Positions 34,381 to 42,120 of a stretch of DNA of 64,000 nucleotides are shown here, piece after piece (within the stretch, counting starts at the first letter, position 1; every line of letters starts with the position of its first letter). The DNA is from Clostridiales bacterium (GTDB lineage Bacteria > Bacillota > Clostridia > Oscillospirales > Oscillospiraceae). Position numbers and translations under genes: made by a program. The stretch lies in contig JAHZBA010000010.1 in NCBI GenBank assembly GCA_019423635.1, forward strand, positions 18,534-82,533. The letters are read 5' to 3'. The notes below the pieces were generated by a model. The model ran no database searches, had not been told where the DNA came from, and saw only the letters and a program-made list of their open reading frames with translations.

Positions 34381-34862
34381 ATGCCCTCATCAGTCACGGC
34401 TCCGCTGGGGCGGATGAGGCCGTTCAGCATATACCTGCCAGTAATCGCCCTCATCAGTCACGGCTCCGCCGTGCCAGCTTCCCCTAAAGGGGAAGCCTTT
34501 ACGGGAGACGAGAGACGGGGGAGGCGGGCGCATATTATGCGCCCCTACACACTCGCCTCGGGACCTTTTGCAGAGGCGCACATTGTGCGCCCGCTCCTCG
34601 TAAAAGCCTTCCCCTTTAGGGGAAGGTGCCCCAGTGCGCACACTGGGGCGGATGAGGCCGTTCAGCATAGACCTGCCGGTAATCGCCCTCATCAGTCACG
34701 GCTTCGCCGTGCCAGCTTCCCCTGAAGGGGAAGCCAATTTTCTGTCCCCCGTAAAAGCCTCCCTCTTTGAGGGAGCCTGAACTGCCTGGCAGGCGTTCCT
34801 TGACAAGCTGGGCTCCCCCTCTGGGGGAGCTGTCTGGCCGCAGGCCAGACTGAGAGGGCTCC
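34381..34862. repeat. Dispersed CTTCCCCT/AGGGGAAG repeat cluster
   Basis: The block contains inverted and direct copies of GCCAGCTTCCCCTNNAGGGGAAGCC with CAGTCACGGCTTCGCCG tails, GGGGCGGATGAGGCCGTTCAGC joints, and two palindromes, GGGCGCATATTATGCGCCC (about 34538) and GGCGCACATTGTGCGCC (about 34576). A GGGCTCCCCCTCTGGGGGAGCT unit ends it. The same families recur at 45783-45842 and 55381-55740. No gene is supported in the 805-bp gap up to parA. Confidence 0.85.
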
Positions 34863-34908
34863 GTCTCCCCGCCTCCCCCGCGCCTCCGAAAGAACGCCGC
34901 GCCCTCTA

Positions 34909-34924
34909 TGTTTCACGTGAAACA
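34909..34924. promoter_or_regulatory. parS: parS site 5 (intact)
   Basis: Perfect parS palindrome 48 bp upstream of the parA -35 element. ParB bound here could also affect parAB expression; that is inference. Confidence 0.97.
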
Positions 34925-34971
34925 TTTTTACAGGTTCCGGGAAATTTCGGGGAAAATTTTGAGAATTTCCC

Positions 34972-35000
34972 TTGTCAGGGAGATTCCGGCTTGCTATAAT
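34972..35000 (+). promoter_or_regulatory. Promoter for parAB
   Basis: TTGTCA and a perfect TATAAT with a TTGC extension are spaced by 17 nt. The predicted start leaves a leader of about 70 nt before the TTG start of parA. Confidence 0.8.
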
Positions 35001-35078
35001 GGCAAAAGACACTTTTGTCGCAGAAATGCGCTGTTTGCGTCATTCCCTGCGATCTGCACGCGGAAAGTAGGTGCCATC

Positions 35079-35837
35079 TTGGCAAAAATCATCGCCATTG
35101 TCAACCAGAAGGGCGGCGTGGGAAAGACCACCACCTGCGTCAGCCTGGCCGCCGGGCTCACGGAGCTCGGCAAAAAGGTGCTCCTGTGCGACTTCGACCC
35201 CCAGGCCAACGCCACCTCCGGCATGGGGGTGGACAAGACCCTTTCCAAGGGCATCTACGAGGTGGTCATCGAGGAGGTCCCCGCCGCCGACGCCGTGGTC
35301 CACACCCGCTGGGGGGACGTCCTGCCCAGCAACAAGGCCCTGGCCGGGGCGGGCATTGAGCTCATCGCCCTGGAGCAGCGGGAGTTTTTGCTGCGGGAGG
35401 CCCTGCGCCCCCTGCGGGAGGCCTACGACTTCATCCTCATTGACTGCCCGCCCTCCCTGGAGCTATTGACCCTCAACGCCCTCTGCGCCGCCGACGGTTT
35501 GCTGGTGCCGGTTCAGGGGGAATACTTCGCCCTGGAGGGACTCAGCGATCTGATGAACACGATTCGTCTGGTGCGCCGGTCCCTGAACCCCCAGCTGGAG
35601 CTGGAGGGGGTCCTGCTGACGATGTTTGACGGCCGGACCAATCTGGCTTTGCAGGTGGCGGAGGAGGTCAAGCACTTCTTCCCCGGCAAGGTCTACGCCA
35701 CCGTCATCCCCCGGAACGTCCGCCTCTCGGAGGCGCCCAGTCACGGCAGGCCCATTTCGGCCTACGACCGGACCTCCCGGGGAGCCGAGGCCTACAGCGC
35801 CTTCTGCGCTGAGTTTTTGAAGCGGCAGGGGGCGTAG
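35079..35837 (+). CDS. parA: Chromosome partitioning ATPase ParA (Soj)
   Basis: A 252-residue deviant Walker ATPase with KGGVGKTTTCVSLAAGL at the N terminus, LCDFDPQANAT and IDCPPSLELLTLNA. It moves ParB-parS complexes and, in Firmicutes, influences DnaA. The start is a TTG at 35079 giving AKIIAIVNQKGG, with AGTAGGTG upstream. The longer open frame upstream runs across the promoter and parS site 5 and is not coding. It is followed by parS site 6 and parB. Confidence 0.94.
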   Translation: MAKIIAIVNQKGGVGKTTTCVSLAAGLTELGKKVLLCDFDPQANATSGMGVDKTLSKGIYEVVIEEVPAADAVVHTRWGDVLPSNKALAGAGIELIALEQREFLLREALRPLREAYDFILIDCPPSLELLTLNALCAADGLLVPVQGEYFALEGLSDLMNTIRLVRRSLNPQLELEGVLLTMFDGRTNLALQVAEEVKHFFPGKVYATVIPRNVRLSEAPSHGRPISAYDRTSRGAEAYSAFCAEFLKRQGA

Positions 35838-35861
35838 AGCCGGGGATTCGCGGGAAATAAA

Positions 35862-35877
35862 TGTTTCACGTGAAACA
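35862..35877. promoter_or_regulatory. parS: parS site 6 (intact)
   Basis: Perfect parS palindrome in the parA-parB gap, 24 bp after the parA stop. Confidence 0.97.
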
Positions 35878-35894
35878 CGGCGGGAACGGCCGCG

Positions 35895-36100
35895 GGGATG
35901 GATGTCATCCGCCCCGACGGGCACCCGGAAGTCCGGAGGTCCACGGAGGCCGGGCGGCAGATTGCCGCCCCTACGGAGTTCCTCCCAGAAACCCCCGGGG
36001 TTGCAGTTCCCCCGTTACCGGGCGGCGGACGAACGCAGCCACCCGAGCCCCGCAGCGCGATAAAGTTCTTTTTGGTCCTTTTTCTTCCAAGAAAAAGGAC
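35895..36100. repeat. GGGCGG hairpins and a polypyrimidine hairpin before parB
   Basis: GGGCGGCAGATTGCCGCCC (35952-35970) belongs to the GTAGGGGCGG family seen at 8358-8658. At 36075-36100 GTCCTTTTTCTT / AAGAAAAAGGAC forms a 12-bp stem with a 2-nt loop, ending 4 bp before the parB AAAGGAG. It could modulate parB translation. No gene is supported here. Confidence 0.75.
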
Positions 36101-36115
36101 AGAAAGGAGATGTCT

Positions 36116-36997
36116 ATGGCATCTAAGAAACCCTCCGGCCTGGGCCGGGGCCTGGGCGCCCTTCTGGGGGACGACGTGCTGAACACCGCTCCCCAGGGCA
36201 CTACCCTCCTCCCCATCACCGACGTGGAGAGCAACTCCGCCCAGCCCCGAAAGCACTTTGACGAGGCCGCTCTGGCGGAGCTGGCGGAGTCCATCCGGCT
36301 CCACGGCATCATCCAGCCCCTCACGGTCCGCAAGCTCTCCTCCGGGTACTACCAGATCATCGCCGGGGAGCGGCGCTGGCGGGCCGCCCGGATGGCGGGG
36401 CTGAAGGAGGTCCCCGTGGTGGTCATGGAGGCCGACGACCGCACGGCGGCGGAGCTGGCCATGATCGAAAACCTCCAGCGGGAGGATCTGAACCCCATGG
36501 AGGAGGCCGCCGGCTACCGGACCCTGATCCAGCAGTACCACATGACCCAGGAGGAGGCCGCCGGCCGGGTGGGCAAGTCCCGGCCCGCCGTGGCCAACGC
36601 CCTGCGGCTGCTGGAGCTCAATCCCTCCGTTCAGAATCAGGTGGCCGCGGGCCAGCTCTCCGCGGGCCACGCCAGAGCCCTCCTCCCCCTCTCCCCCACT
36701 CAGCAGGTGAAGGCCGCCGGAGCCATTCTTCAGGAGCGCCTCTCCGTCCGGCAGACGGAGGCCCTGGTGAAGCGGCTTCTGGCGGGAGAGAAGGCGGCAA
36801 AGCCCCGGCGGAACGCCGGAGACGTGGACTACACCGCCGAGGCCCAGAAGGAGCTGGAGGCCGCCCTGGGCCGGGGCGTGCGGATTGTCACGGGCAGGAA
36901 AAAGGGCCGGATCGAGCTGGAGTACTACGGGCTGGACGACCTCAACGACCTGCTGGAGGCCCTGGCCCTCCTGAAAAAGAAAGGACCGCAGGCATGA
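36116..36997 (+). CDS. parB: Chromosome partitioning protein ParB (Spo0J)
   Basis: A 293-residue ParB/Noc-family CTPase and parS-binding protein. The N terminus has RGLGALLG, the ParA-interacting segment. The CTP-binding core includes QPRKHF, GERRWRAARMAGL and ENLQREDLNPMEEA. The helix-turn-helix is MTQEEAAGRVGKSRPAVANALRLL. The C terminus dimerises. The second of two ATGs (36116) best fits the AAAGGAG spacing. It overlaps the next gene by 4 bp. Confidence 0.95.
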   Translation: MASKKPSGLGRGLGALLGDDVLNTAPQGTTLLPITDVESNSAQPRKHFDEAALAELAESIRLHGIIQPLTVRKLSSGYYQIIAGERRWRAARMAGLKEVPVVVMEADDRTAAELAMIENLQREDLNPMEEAAGYRTLIQQYHMTQEEAAGRVGKSRPAVANALRLLELNPSVQNQVAAGQLSAGHARALLPLSPTQQVKAAGAILQERLSVRQTEALVKRLLAGEKAAKPRRNAGDVDYTAEAQKELEAALGRGVRIVTGRKKGRIELEYYGLDDLNDLLEALALLKKKGPQA

Positions 36998-37518
36998 CGG
37001 AGCAGGAACACAATCAAACACCCGCCGCGCCCTCCGGCGGAGGCGGCGGCAATAAGCCGGTGGTCGTCTATATCATGGTGCTGTTTATCGCGGCGTTTTT
37101 GCTGATGGCCCTGTCCTTTTTCATGCACCAGCGGAGCAACACCGAGGTGATGGGAGAGATCCAGAGCTCCGTCAGCGCCATGCAGGAGCTGCAAAACAGC
37201 CAGGAGACCATCGACCAGCTCCAGAAGGAGCTGGAGGCCGCCCAGGAGACCGCGGCGGTCTTCCAGGAGGCCAACGAGACCGCTCGAAACCAGGCCTCCC
37301 TCCTGGAACACCAGCTGGAGCGAACCCAGGAGGCCATGGACTGGTTCTGGCAGCTGAACGAGGCGTACATCCGGGAGGACACGGAGACGTGCCGGGAGAT
37401 CCTGGAGACCATGAACAGCAACCAGGAGAGCCCCATGAGTGAGTACCTGCCGGAGGACAGCGCCGCCGCGGCGCGGTTCCAGGAGATCCAGGAGGCCCTG
37501 GACCAGGGGGCGTCCTGA
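36994..37518 (+). CDS. Membrane-anchored coiled-coil protein in the par operon, unrecognised
   Basis: I do not recognise this 174-residue protein. It has a disordered Pro/Gly-rich start, a single membrane helix (VVVYIMVLFIAAFLLMALSFFM, about residues 24-45), then a long extracytoplasmic coiled coil (about 50-112). A short acidic tail with YIREDTETCREILETMN follows. Its ATG overlaps the parB stop as ATGA, so it is translationally coupled to parB. The topology (N-in, coiled coil outside) suggests a scaffold or envelope link. Confidence 0.8.
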   Translation: MTEQEHNQTPAAPSGGGGGNKPVVVYIMVLFIAAFLLMALSFFMHQRSNTEVMGEIQSSVSAMQELQNSQETIDQLQKELEAAQETAAVFQEANETARNQASLLEHQLERTQEAMDWFWQLNEAYIREDTETCREILETMNSNQESPMSEYLPEDSAAAARFQEIQEALDQGAS

Positions 37519-37521
37519 GGA

Positions 37522-37695
37522 TGTTTCATACTAATTTCAAATAAAACTATTTCGTTTTATTTGAAATGGAAACGTGTTCCACGTTTCTGTTTTGTGCCAT
37601 TCAGGCGCAAAACACGTCCCATAAGAATCCAACGCGTCTCCGACGCTATAAAAAGCTTTTCAAGCTTTTCATGGATTCTAATATCACGTGAAACA
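37522..37695. promoter_or_regulatory. parS: parS site 7, split by an inserted element
   Basis: TGTTTCA (37522-37528) and CACGTGAAACA (37685-37695) are the two halves of one parS with CA duplicated. Joining them across the element restores TGTTTCACGTGAAACA exactly. The right half alone keeps 13 of 16 consensus positions with its new flank. Confidence 0.85.
37529..37684. mobile_element. Hairpin (MITE-like) element, copy B, inside a parS
   Basis: A 156-bp non-coding element related to 3434-3580. It carries ATAAAAC...GTTTTAT within TTTCAAATAAAAC/GTTTTATTTGAAA, GGAAACGTG/CACGTTTC, GGCGCAAAAC, CATAAGAATCCA, and AAAAGCTTTTC-type symmetry. The ends ATACTAAT and GATTCTAATAT are imperfect inverted repeats. 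The exact end may shift by one or two bases. No transposase is encoded. Confidence 0.75.
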
Positions 37696-37732
37696 TCCGG
37701 CGCCGGGAGGAGCCGCCTTTGACCGGAGGGAG

Positions 37733-37748
37733 TGTTTCACGTGAAACA
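37733..37748. promoter_or_regulatory. parS: parS site 8 (intact)
   Basis: Perfect parS palindrome upstream of serS; the rightmost one in the window. Confidence 0.97.
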
Positions 37749-37829
37749 CTCCGGGCAGGCCCTTGGGGAAATCCTTCGATTTATTTCATATCACGGTTAT
37801 AGATTTCAGAGGAACAGGAGAAAATTGCC

Positions 37830-39134
37830 ATGTTGGACATCCGTTTTGTCCGGGAGCATCCGGACGAGGTGAAGGAGAATATCAAGAAGAAGTTCCAGGA
37901 CGAGAAGCTGCCGCTGGTGGACGAGGTCATCGACCTGGACGCCAGGCGCCGGGCGGCCATCGCCGAGGCGGACCAGCTGCGCTCGGACCGGAACCGCCTG
38001 AGCAAGCAGGTGGGCGCGCTGATGGGACAGGCCAAAAAGGACCCCTCGAAGCTCCAGGAGGCCGAGGCGGCCAAGCAGCAGGTGAAGGCCCAGGCGGACC
38101 GGCTGGCGGAGCTGGAGCAGCTGGAAAACCAGCTGGAGCAGGAGGTCCACCGGATCATGCTGGTGATCCCCAACATCATCGACCCCTCCGTCCCCATCGG
38201 CCCCGACGACTCCCACAACGTGGAGGTAGAGCGGTTCGGGGAGGCGAAGGTGCCGGAGTTTCCGGTGCCCTATCACACGGAGATCATGGAGTCCTTCGGC
38301 GGCATTGACCTGGACGCCGCGGGGCGGGTCTCCGGCAACGGGTTCTACTATCTGCTGGGGGACATTGCCCGGCTCCACGAGGCGGTGCTGGCCTACGGCC
38401 GGGACTTCATGATCGGCAAGGGCTTCACCTACTGCATCCCCCCCTTCATGATCCACGGAAACGTGGTGGAGGGTGTCATGAGCCAGACGGACATGGACGC
38501 CATGATGTACAAGATCGAGGGGGAGGACCTGTACCTGATCGGCACCAGCGAGCACTCCATGATCGGGCGGTTCATCGACCAGATCCTCCCGGCGGAGAGC
38601 CTGCCCCAGACGCTGACCTCCTACTCCCCCTGCTTCCGGAAGGAGAAGGGGGCCCACGGCATCGAGGAGCGGGGCGTGTACCGGATTCACCAGTTTGAAA
38701 AGCAGGAGATGATTGTGGTCTGCAAGCCGGAGGAGAGCAGGGACTGGTACGAGAAGCTGTGGCGGTACAGCGTGGAGCTGTTCCGGTCCATGGACATTCC
38801 CGTGCGGCAGCTGGAGTGCTGCTCCGGGGACCTGGCGGATCTGAAGGTGAAGAGCTGCGACATTGAGGCGTGGAGCCCCCGGCAGCAGAAGTACTTTGAG
38901 GTGTGCTCCTGCTCCAACCTGGGGGACGCCCAGGCCCGGCGGCTGCGGATTCGGTACAAGGATGAGAGCGGGAAGATGCAGCTGTGCCACACGTTGAACA
39001 ACACCTGCGTGGCGCCGCCGCGGATGCTGATTGCGTTTTTGGAGAACAATTTGCAGGCGGACGGCAGCGTGCTGATTCCGGAGGTGCTGCGGCCCTACAT
39101 GGGCGGCAAGGAGAAGCTGACGCCGAAGGGATAA
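37830..39134 (+). CDS. serS: Seryl-tRNA synthetase
   Basis: A class II synthetase of 434 residues charging tRNA-Ser. The N-terminal half (about 25-110) is the long antiparallel coiled-coil arm that grips tRNA-Ser. The catalytic core has TSEHSMIGRF, motif 2 SPCFRKEKGAHG and GIERGVYRIHQFEKQEM-like residues, CSCSNLGDAQARRLRIRYKDE, and motif 3 near NNTCVAPPRMLIAFLEN. No T-box is visible upstream. Confidence 0.96.
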   Translation: MLDIRFVREHPDEVKENIKKKFQDEKLPLVDEVIDLDARRRAAIAEADQLRSDRNRLSKQVGALMGQAKKDPSKLQEAEAAKQQVKAQADRLAELEQLENQLEQEVHRIMLVIPNIIDPSVPIGPDDSHNVEVERFGEAKVPEFPVPYHTEIMESFGGIDLDAAGRVSGNGFYYLLGDIARLHEAVLAYGRDFMIGKGFTYCIPPFMIHGNVVEGVMSQTDMDAMMYKIEGEDLYLIGTSEHSMIGRFIDQILPAESLPQTLTSYSPCFRKEKGAHGIEERGVYRIHQFEKQEMIVVCKPEESRDWYEKLWRYSVELFRSMDIPVRQLECCSGDLADLKVKSCDIEAWSPRQQKYFEVCSCSNLGDAQARRLRIRYKDESGKMQLCHTLNNTCVAPPRMLIAFLENNLQADGSVLIPEVLRPYMGGKEKLTPKG

Positions 39135-39577
39135 GCGGAAAAAGTTTCGCTCAAGCCTTTTCAAAGGCTTGCGGGGTGCAGGGGCAGAGCCCCTGCAAAG
39201 CCCCCGTAAAACCGGGGCGGAGCCCCGGTGAGGGAATACAGGTTTGATTCCCCGAACAGAGACCGGAGGTCTCGCCTTCGGGGTCCGGAAGAGGAGATGG
39301 CGGTTCCGGGAGGTTGGCCCGGCGATTCCGGGGGAATGGTCCGGTCAGGGGACCGGGCCCCACAGGGCCGGTGCATGGATTTGAGCCCGGTGGTTCCGGG
39401 AGGGCCGGCCAAACAGGTCCGTGCCCCGCAAGTTATCAGTGACCGGGGGACGGCGCGCCGGGTCGTCGCGCCCTACGAAGGAAGATGGGCGGTTCCGGGG
39501 AGATTGGTTCGGACAGATCCGTGCCCCGCAGAGAGATGGGCGGTTTCGGGAGGCCGGGCGGACACAGAGGTCCGCCC
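39135..39577. repeat. Repeat-filled gap after serS
   Basis: Directly after the stop lies a CAAGCCTTTTCAAAGGCTTG hairpin followed by GCAGGGGCAGAGCCCCTGC. Four degenerate GGCGGTTCCGGGAGG-type units (period about 55-60 bp, 39297-39560) follow, and one GGCGCGCCGGGTCGTCGCGCCCTACG unit lies at 39450-39477. A GGCGGAC/GTCCGCC hairpin sits at the right edge. No gene is supported. Confidence 0.7.
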
Positions 39578-39847
39578 CTACGGGAGGATACAGAAAGCCA
39601 GCTCCAAACCAATTGTCAATCCGCAATGAAACATCGCCTGCTCCTCCGCCCGGTCTATCGCCCGCTCTACCTCCAAATACCGCTCCAGCAGATCCTGCTG
39701 GTGCGGAGAGAGGGCCGCTTGCAGATCCTACAGACGGGACTCCATCTGCACAGCCGCGCTCCTGTAGCCCGGGATTCGCTGGAGACAGCGGCTTTCCAAG
39801 CCATTGCCGCGGGCATACTCCAACAAGGTATTGATCAGACCGTCCAT
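39578..39847 (-). pseudogene. DUF6809-like gene with in-frame amber stop
   Basis: From ATG 39847, preceded by AGGAGGG, the frame reads MDGLINTLLEYARGNGLES up to MESRL. It meets TAG at 39730-39728 and continues in the same frame as DLQAALSPHQQDLLERYLEV, then a FHCGLTIGLELAF end. Both halves align with the intact paralogue at 45201-45455 (MNSLMNTLYFYAQEG; SFCCALSMGIALGRL). The single stop suggests a recent nonsense mutation. DUF6809 naming is from memory of small Firmicutes proteins; function is unknown. Confidence 0.8.
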
Positions 39848-39954
39848 AAGCCCTCCTGTCTCATTCTGACATCTGTTTTCTGCTTTTTCCTCCCACGCGC
39901 TCATTGCCAGCCAACCGGATGCGGCGCGCAGGGTTCCGTTCTGGTTGTCATATG

Positions 39955-40006
39955 ATTGACACCATCTTTCCCGTTCATCATGGCATGTCCTGCATTTGGT
40001 GTCAAT
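39955..40006. promoter_or_regulatory. Operator-like inverted repeat with divergent -35 elements
   Basis: ATTGACACCA (39955-39964) and TGGTGTCAAT (39997-40006) are perfect 10-nt inverted repeats 32 nt apart. Each contains a TTGACA pointing inward. On the minus strand TTGACA-17-CATGAT would drive the DUF6809 pseudogene. The plus-strand -10 is unclear. The neighbouring RHH or XRE protein may bind here. Confidence 0.6.
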
Positions 40007-40066
40007 GCGGCACTTCATCATTCTCTCTTTCCGCCATCAGAATGACAGGAAAAGGAGGTTCCCGCC

Positions 40067-40243
40067 ATGAAAAACCATGACCCGTTTACGCGGGAGGACC
40101 AAACCCGTTTTACTATGCGCATCAACTCTGAGCTGTTGGAAAAAGTCAAGGCCGAGGCCGCAAGGAACAAGCGGTCCACAGCCAAGCAGATCGAGTTCAT
40201 TTTGGAGCAGTACGTTGCGGCGCTTCCCGCAGAAGAGACCTAG
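40067..40243 (+). CDS. Arc-type ribbon-helix-helix protein
   Basis: A 58-residue small protein with AAAGGAGG before the ATG. The pattern TRFTMRINSELLEKVKAEAA, then NKRSTAKQIEFILEQYV, is that of Arc-family RHH DNA-binding proteins: a beta strand with Thr/Arg contacts, then two helices. It is divergent from the DUF6809 pseudogene and likely an autoregulator, as the inverted repeat between them suggests. Confidence 0.85.
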   Translation: MKNHDPFTREDQTRFTMRINSELLEKVKAEAARNKRSTAKQIEFILEQYVAALPAEET

Positions 40244-40264
40244 GCGTGCCGGCGTGGAAATGTT

Positions 40265-40360
40265 TCCGAAAAGCAACGCAGGGGCGGCTATGCGGTGCCC
40301 CATGAGATCCGGATCTTCCTTTGGACGGGCGGTTGATAACCGCCCCTACGCGCCGGATCT
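40265..40360. repeat. Dispersed GGGGCGG hairpin repeat
   Basis: CAGGGGCGGCTATGCGGTGCCCC and GGGCGGTTGATAACCGCCC flank a GATCCGGATC palindrome; the latter hairpin ends CCCCTACG as in the 8358-8658 family. It fills part of the 223-bp gap before the XRE gene. Confidence 0.7.
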
Positions 40361-40466
40361 CCCCTGGGACTCCCCATAACGCTCCCGGGATTGCTCATAT
40401 TTTAGCTTTTTATACACTCCTCATTATATCACCAAATTCTTAGCTGTCAATAGAAAGTGCTGAATT

Positions 40467-40769
40467 ATGGACACTTTTAAAAACCGTCTCAAGGCGGAGC
40501 GGAGCAGGCAAAAACTGAAGCAGCAGGACCTCGCGTCTCGCTGCGGCATCCCCTACTCTACCTACCGCCGGTATGAGACAGAGACCGGGGACCCGCCGCT
40601 GTCGGTGGCGGTGAAGCTGGCGGAGGCGCTGGGCGTGAGCCTGGACTACCTCACGGGGCGGACTGACTCCCCCGCGCCCGGCGCGCCGCCGGTTTCCCCA
40701 CCGCCCAATCGAGCCGAAGCTGCTTTGCGAAAAATCCGCAAAATTCTGGATGAGACAGAGCGAAGGTAG
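40467..40769 (+). CDS. XRE-family HTH regulator
   Basis: The 100-residue protein has an N-terminal Cro/C1 domain (about 5-62) with LKQQDLASRCGIPYSTYRRYE and LGVSLDYLTG. A Pro/Ala linker leads to a charged C-terminal helix (RAEAALRKIRKILDETERR). It shares the unusual CGIxYxTYRRYE motif with the XRE gene at 45543, which also neighbours a DUF6809 gene, so the two are paralogous regulators. Confidence 0.9.
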   Translation: MDTFKNRLKAERSRQKLKQQDLASRCGIPYSTYRRYETETGDPPLSVAVKLAEALGVSLDYLTGRTDSPAPGAPPVSPPPNRAEAALRKIRKILDETERR

Positions 40770-40814
40770 CTCCTAACTGTATATCCTTTCATCCATATAA
40801 CAGGAGGTTTTCAT

Positions 40815-41222
40815 ATGACTGAGAAAACGACCGGGTTCTTCGCGGAATTCAAGACCTTCATCGCCCGGGGAAACGTGATGGACATGGCGGTGGGCGTCAT
40901 CATCGGCGGCGCCTTCTCCAACATCACCAATTCCCTCATCAACGACATCGTGATGCCCCTGCTGGGCATCCTCACGGGCAGCATCTCCTTTGCGGAGCTG
41001 CAGGTGAACATCGGACCCGCCGTCGTCACCTACGGCAACTTCATTCAGGCCGTGCTGAACTTCCTGGTAATGGCCTTCGTGGTCTTCTGCCTGGTGAAGG
41101 CCATCAACTCCTTCCACCGCAGGAAGGACGAGGCGCCCGCGGCGCCTCCCGCTCCCCCGGAGCCCTCCAAAGAGGAGCTGCTTCTGACGGAGATCCGGGA
41201 CCTTTTGAAGGAGCGGGGATGA
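40815..41222 (+). CDS. mscL: Large-conductance mechanosensitive channel MscL
   Basis: This 135-residue channel opens under membrane tension to release solutes. The N-terminal FFAEFKTFIARGNVMDMAVGVIIGGAFSNI helix, the second helix LNFLVMAFVVFCLVKAIN and the C-terminal amphipathic bundle are standard. AGGAGG precedes the ATG. It overlaps rsmG by 4 bp (ATGA). Confidence 0.96.
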   Translation: MTEKTTGFFAEFKTFIARGNVMDMAVGVIIGGAFSNITNSLINDIVMPLLGILTGSISFAELQVNIGPAVVTYGNFIQAVLNFLVMAFVVFCLVKAINSFHRRKDEAPAAPPAPPEPSKEELLLTEIRDLLKERG

Positions 41223-41929
41223 TCGCACCGCTGCTGGAGCGGGGCCTTGGAGCCCTGGGCCTCACGCCCCCGCCGGGGGCCGTGGAGCAGCTGGACCGCT
41301 ACGCCCGGCTGCTGCTGGAGAAAAACGAGGTGATGAACCTCACCGCCATCACGGAGCCGGAGCAGGTGGCCAGGCTCCACATGCTGGACTGCGCCGCCCT
41401 GCTGAACGTCTGCCCTCTGGAGGGCAAACGGCTTCTGGACGTGGGCACCGGGGCGGGATTTCCCGGCGTGGTGCTGAAAATTCTGGTTCCCTCCCTGGAT
41501 GTGACGCTGCTGGACAGCCTGAACAAGCGGCTGGACTGGCTGGAGGAGACCTGCGCCGCCCTGGGGCTCCGGGGAATCCGGACCGTCCACGCCCGGGCGG
41601 AGGAGCTCAGCCACGACGGCGCCTTCCGGGAGCAGTTCGACGTGGTGACCTCCCGGGCTGTGGCGGCGCTGCCGGTGCTGGCGGAGCTGTGCCTGCCCTA
41701 TCTCCAAACCGGCGGCGTGATGCTGGCCATGAAGTCCGTAGACTCGGACCGGGAGCTGGCGGCGGCGGAGGGCGCCATCCGGACCCTGGGGGGACAGGCA
41801 GAGCGGGCGGAAAATTACCAAATTCCGGAAACTGATGTGTCTCACCGGGCGATTGTGGTAAAAAAAGTGGAAAAATGTGAAAAAAAATATCCCAGAACAT
41901 TTGCAAAAATCAAGAAGAATCCATTATAA
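41219..41929 (+). CDS. rsmG: 16S rRNA (guanine527-N7)-methyltransferase
   Basis: A 236-residue SAM-dependent enzyme with MNLTAITEPEQVARLHMLDC, SAM motif LLDVGTGAGFPGVVLKI and VTSRAVAALPVLAEL. It methylates G527 of 16S rRNA. In most Firmicutes rsmG follows mnmG near the origin; here mnmE and mnmG are absent and mscL precedes it. The tail after FAKIKKNPL is lysine-rich. Confidence 0.95.
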   Translation: MIAPLLERGLGALGLTPPPGAVEQLDRYARLLLEKNEVMNLTAITEPEQVARLHMLDCAALLNVCPLEGKRLLDVGTGAGFPGVVLKILVPSLDVTLLDSLNKRLDWLEETCAALGLRGIRTVHARAEELSHDGAFREQFDVVTSRAVAALPVLAELCLPYLQTGGVMLAMKSVDSDRELAAAEGAIRTLGGQAERAENYQIPETDVSHRAIVVKKVEKCEKKYPRTFAKIKKNPL

Positions 41930-41930
41930 T
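41901..41930 (+). promoter_or_regulatory. Candidate promoter for MinD-like gene
   Basis: TTGCAA and TATAAT are spaced by 18 nt, overlapping the last codons of rsmG. The leader to the next start codon would be about 185 nt. Confidence 0.5.
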
Positions 41931-42120
41931 ACGAATGTACAGATCTTTGGGACGTCCGATTCTCTCCGCGCCCGCGGCGTTCCGTCAAAAGGGCCTGCCC
42001 CGGGGGAGCGTGCACTCCCGGCTCCGGTTTTCCTGGGCGCCGGAGATTGGCGGGACTTTTTGAGGGGACGCTGTCGGCAGAGAGGGACCCGGAGGCGCCC
42101 GAGCGGAAGGAGGGCCAGGG

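Noticed and set aside
34390..34692. A 100-codon minus frame in the parA upstream region
   Set aside because: It consists wholly of dispersed CTTCCCCT-type repeats and palindromes.
37700..37829. T-box or other riboswitch upstream of serS, hisS or aspS
   Set aside because: No GGTGGAACCGCGG-type T-box or antiterminator was found in these leaders; only glyS has one.
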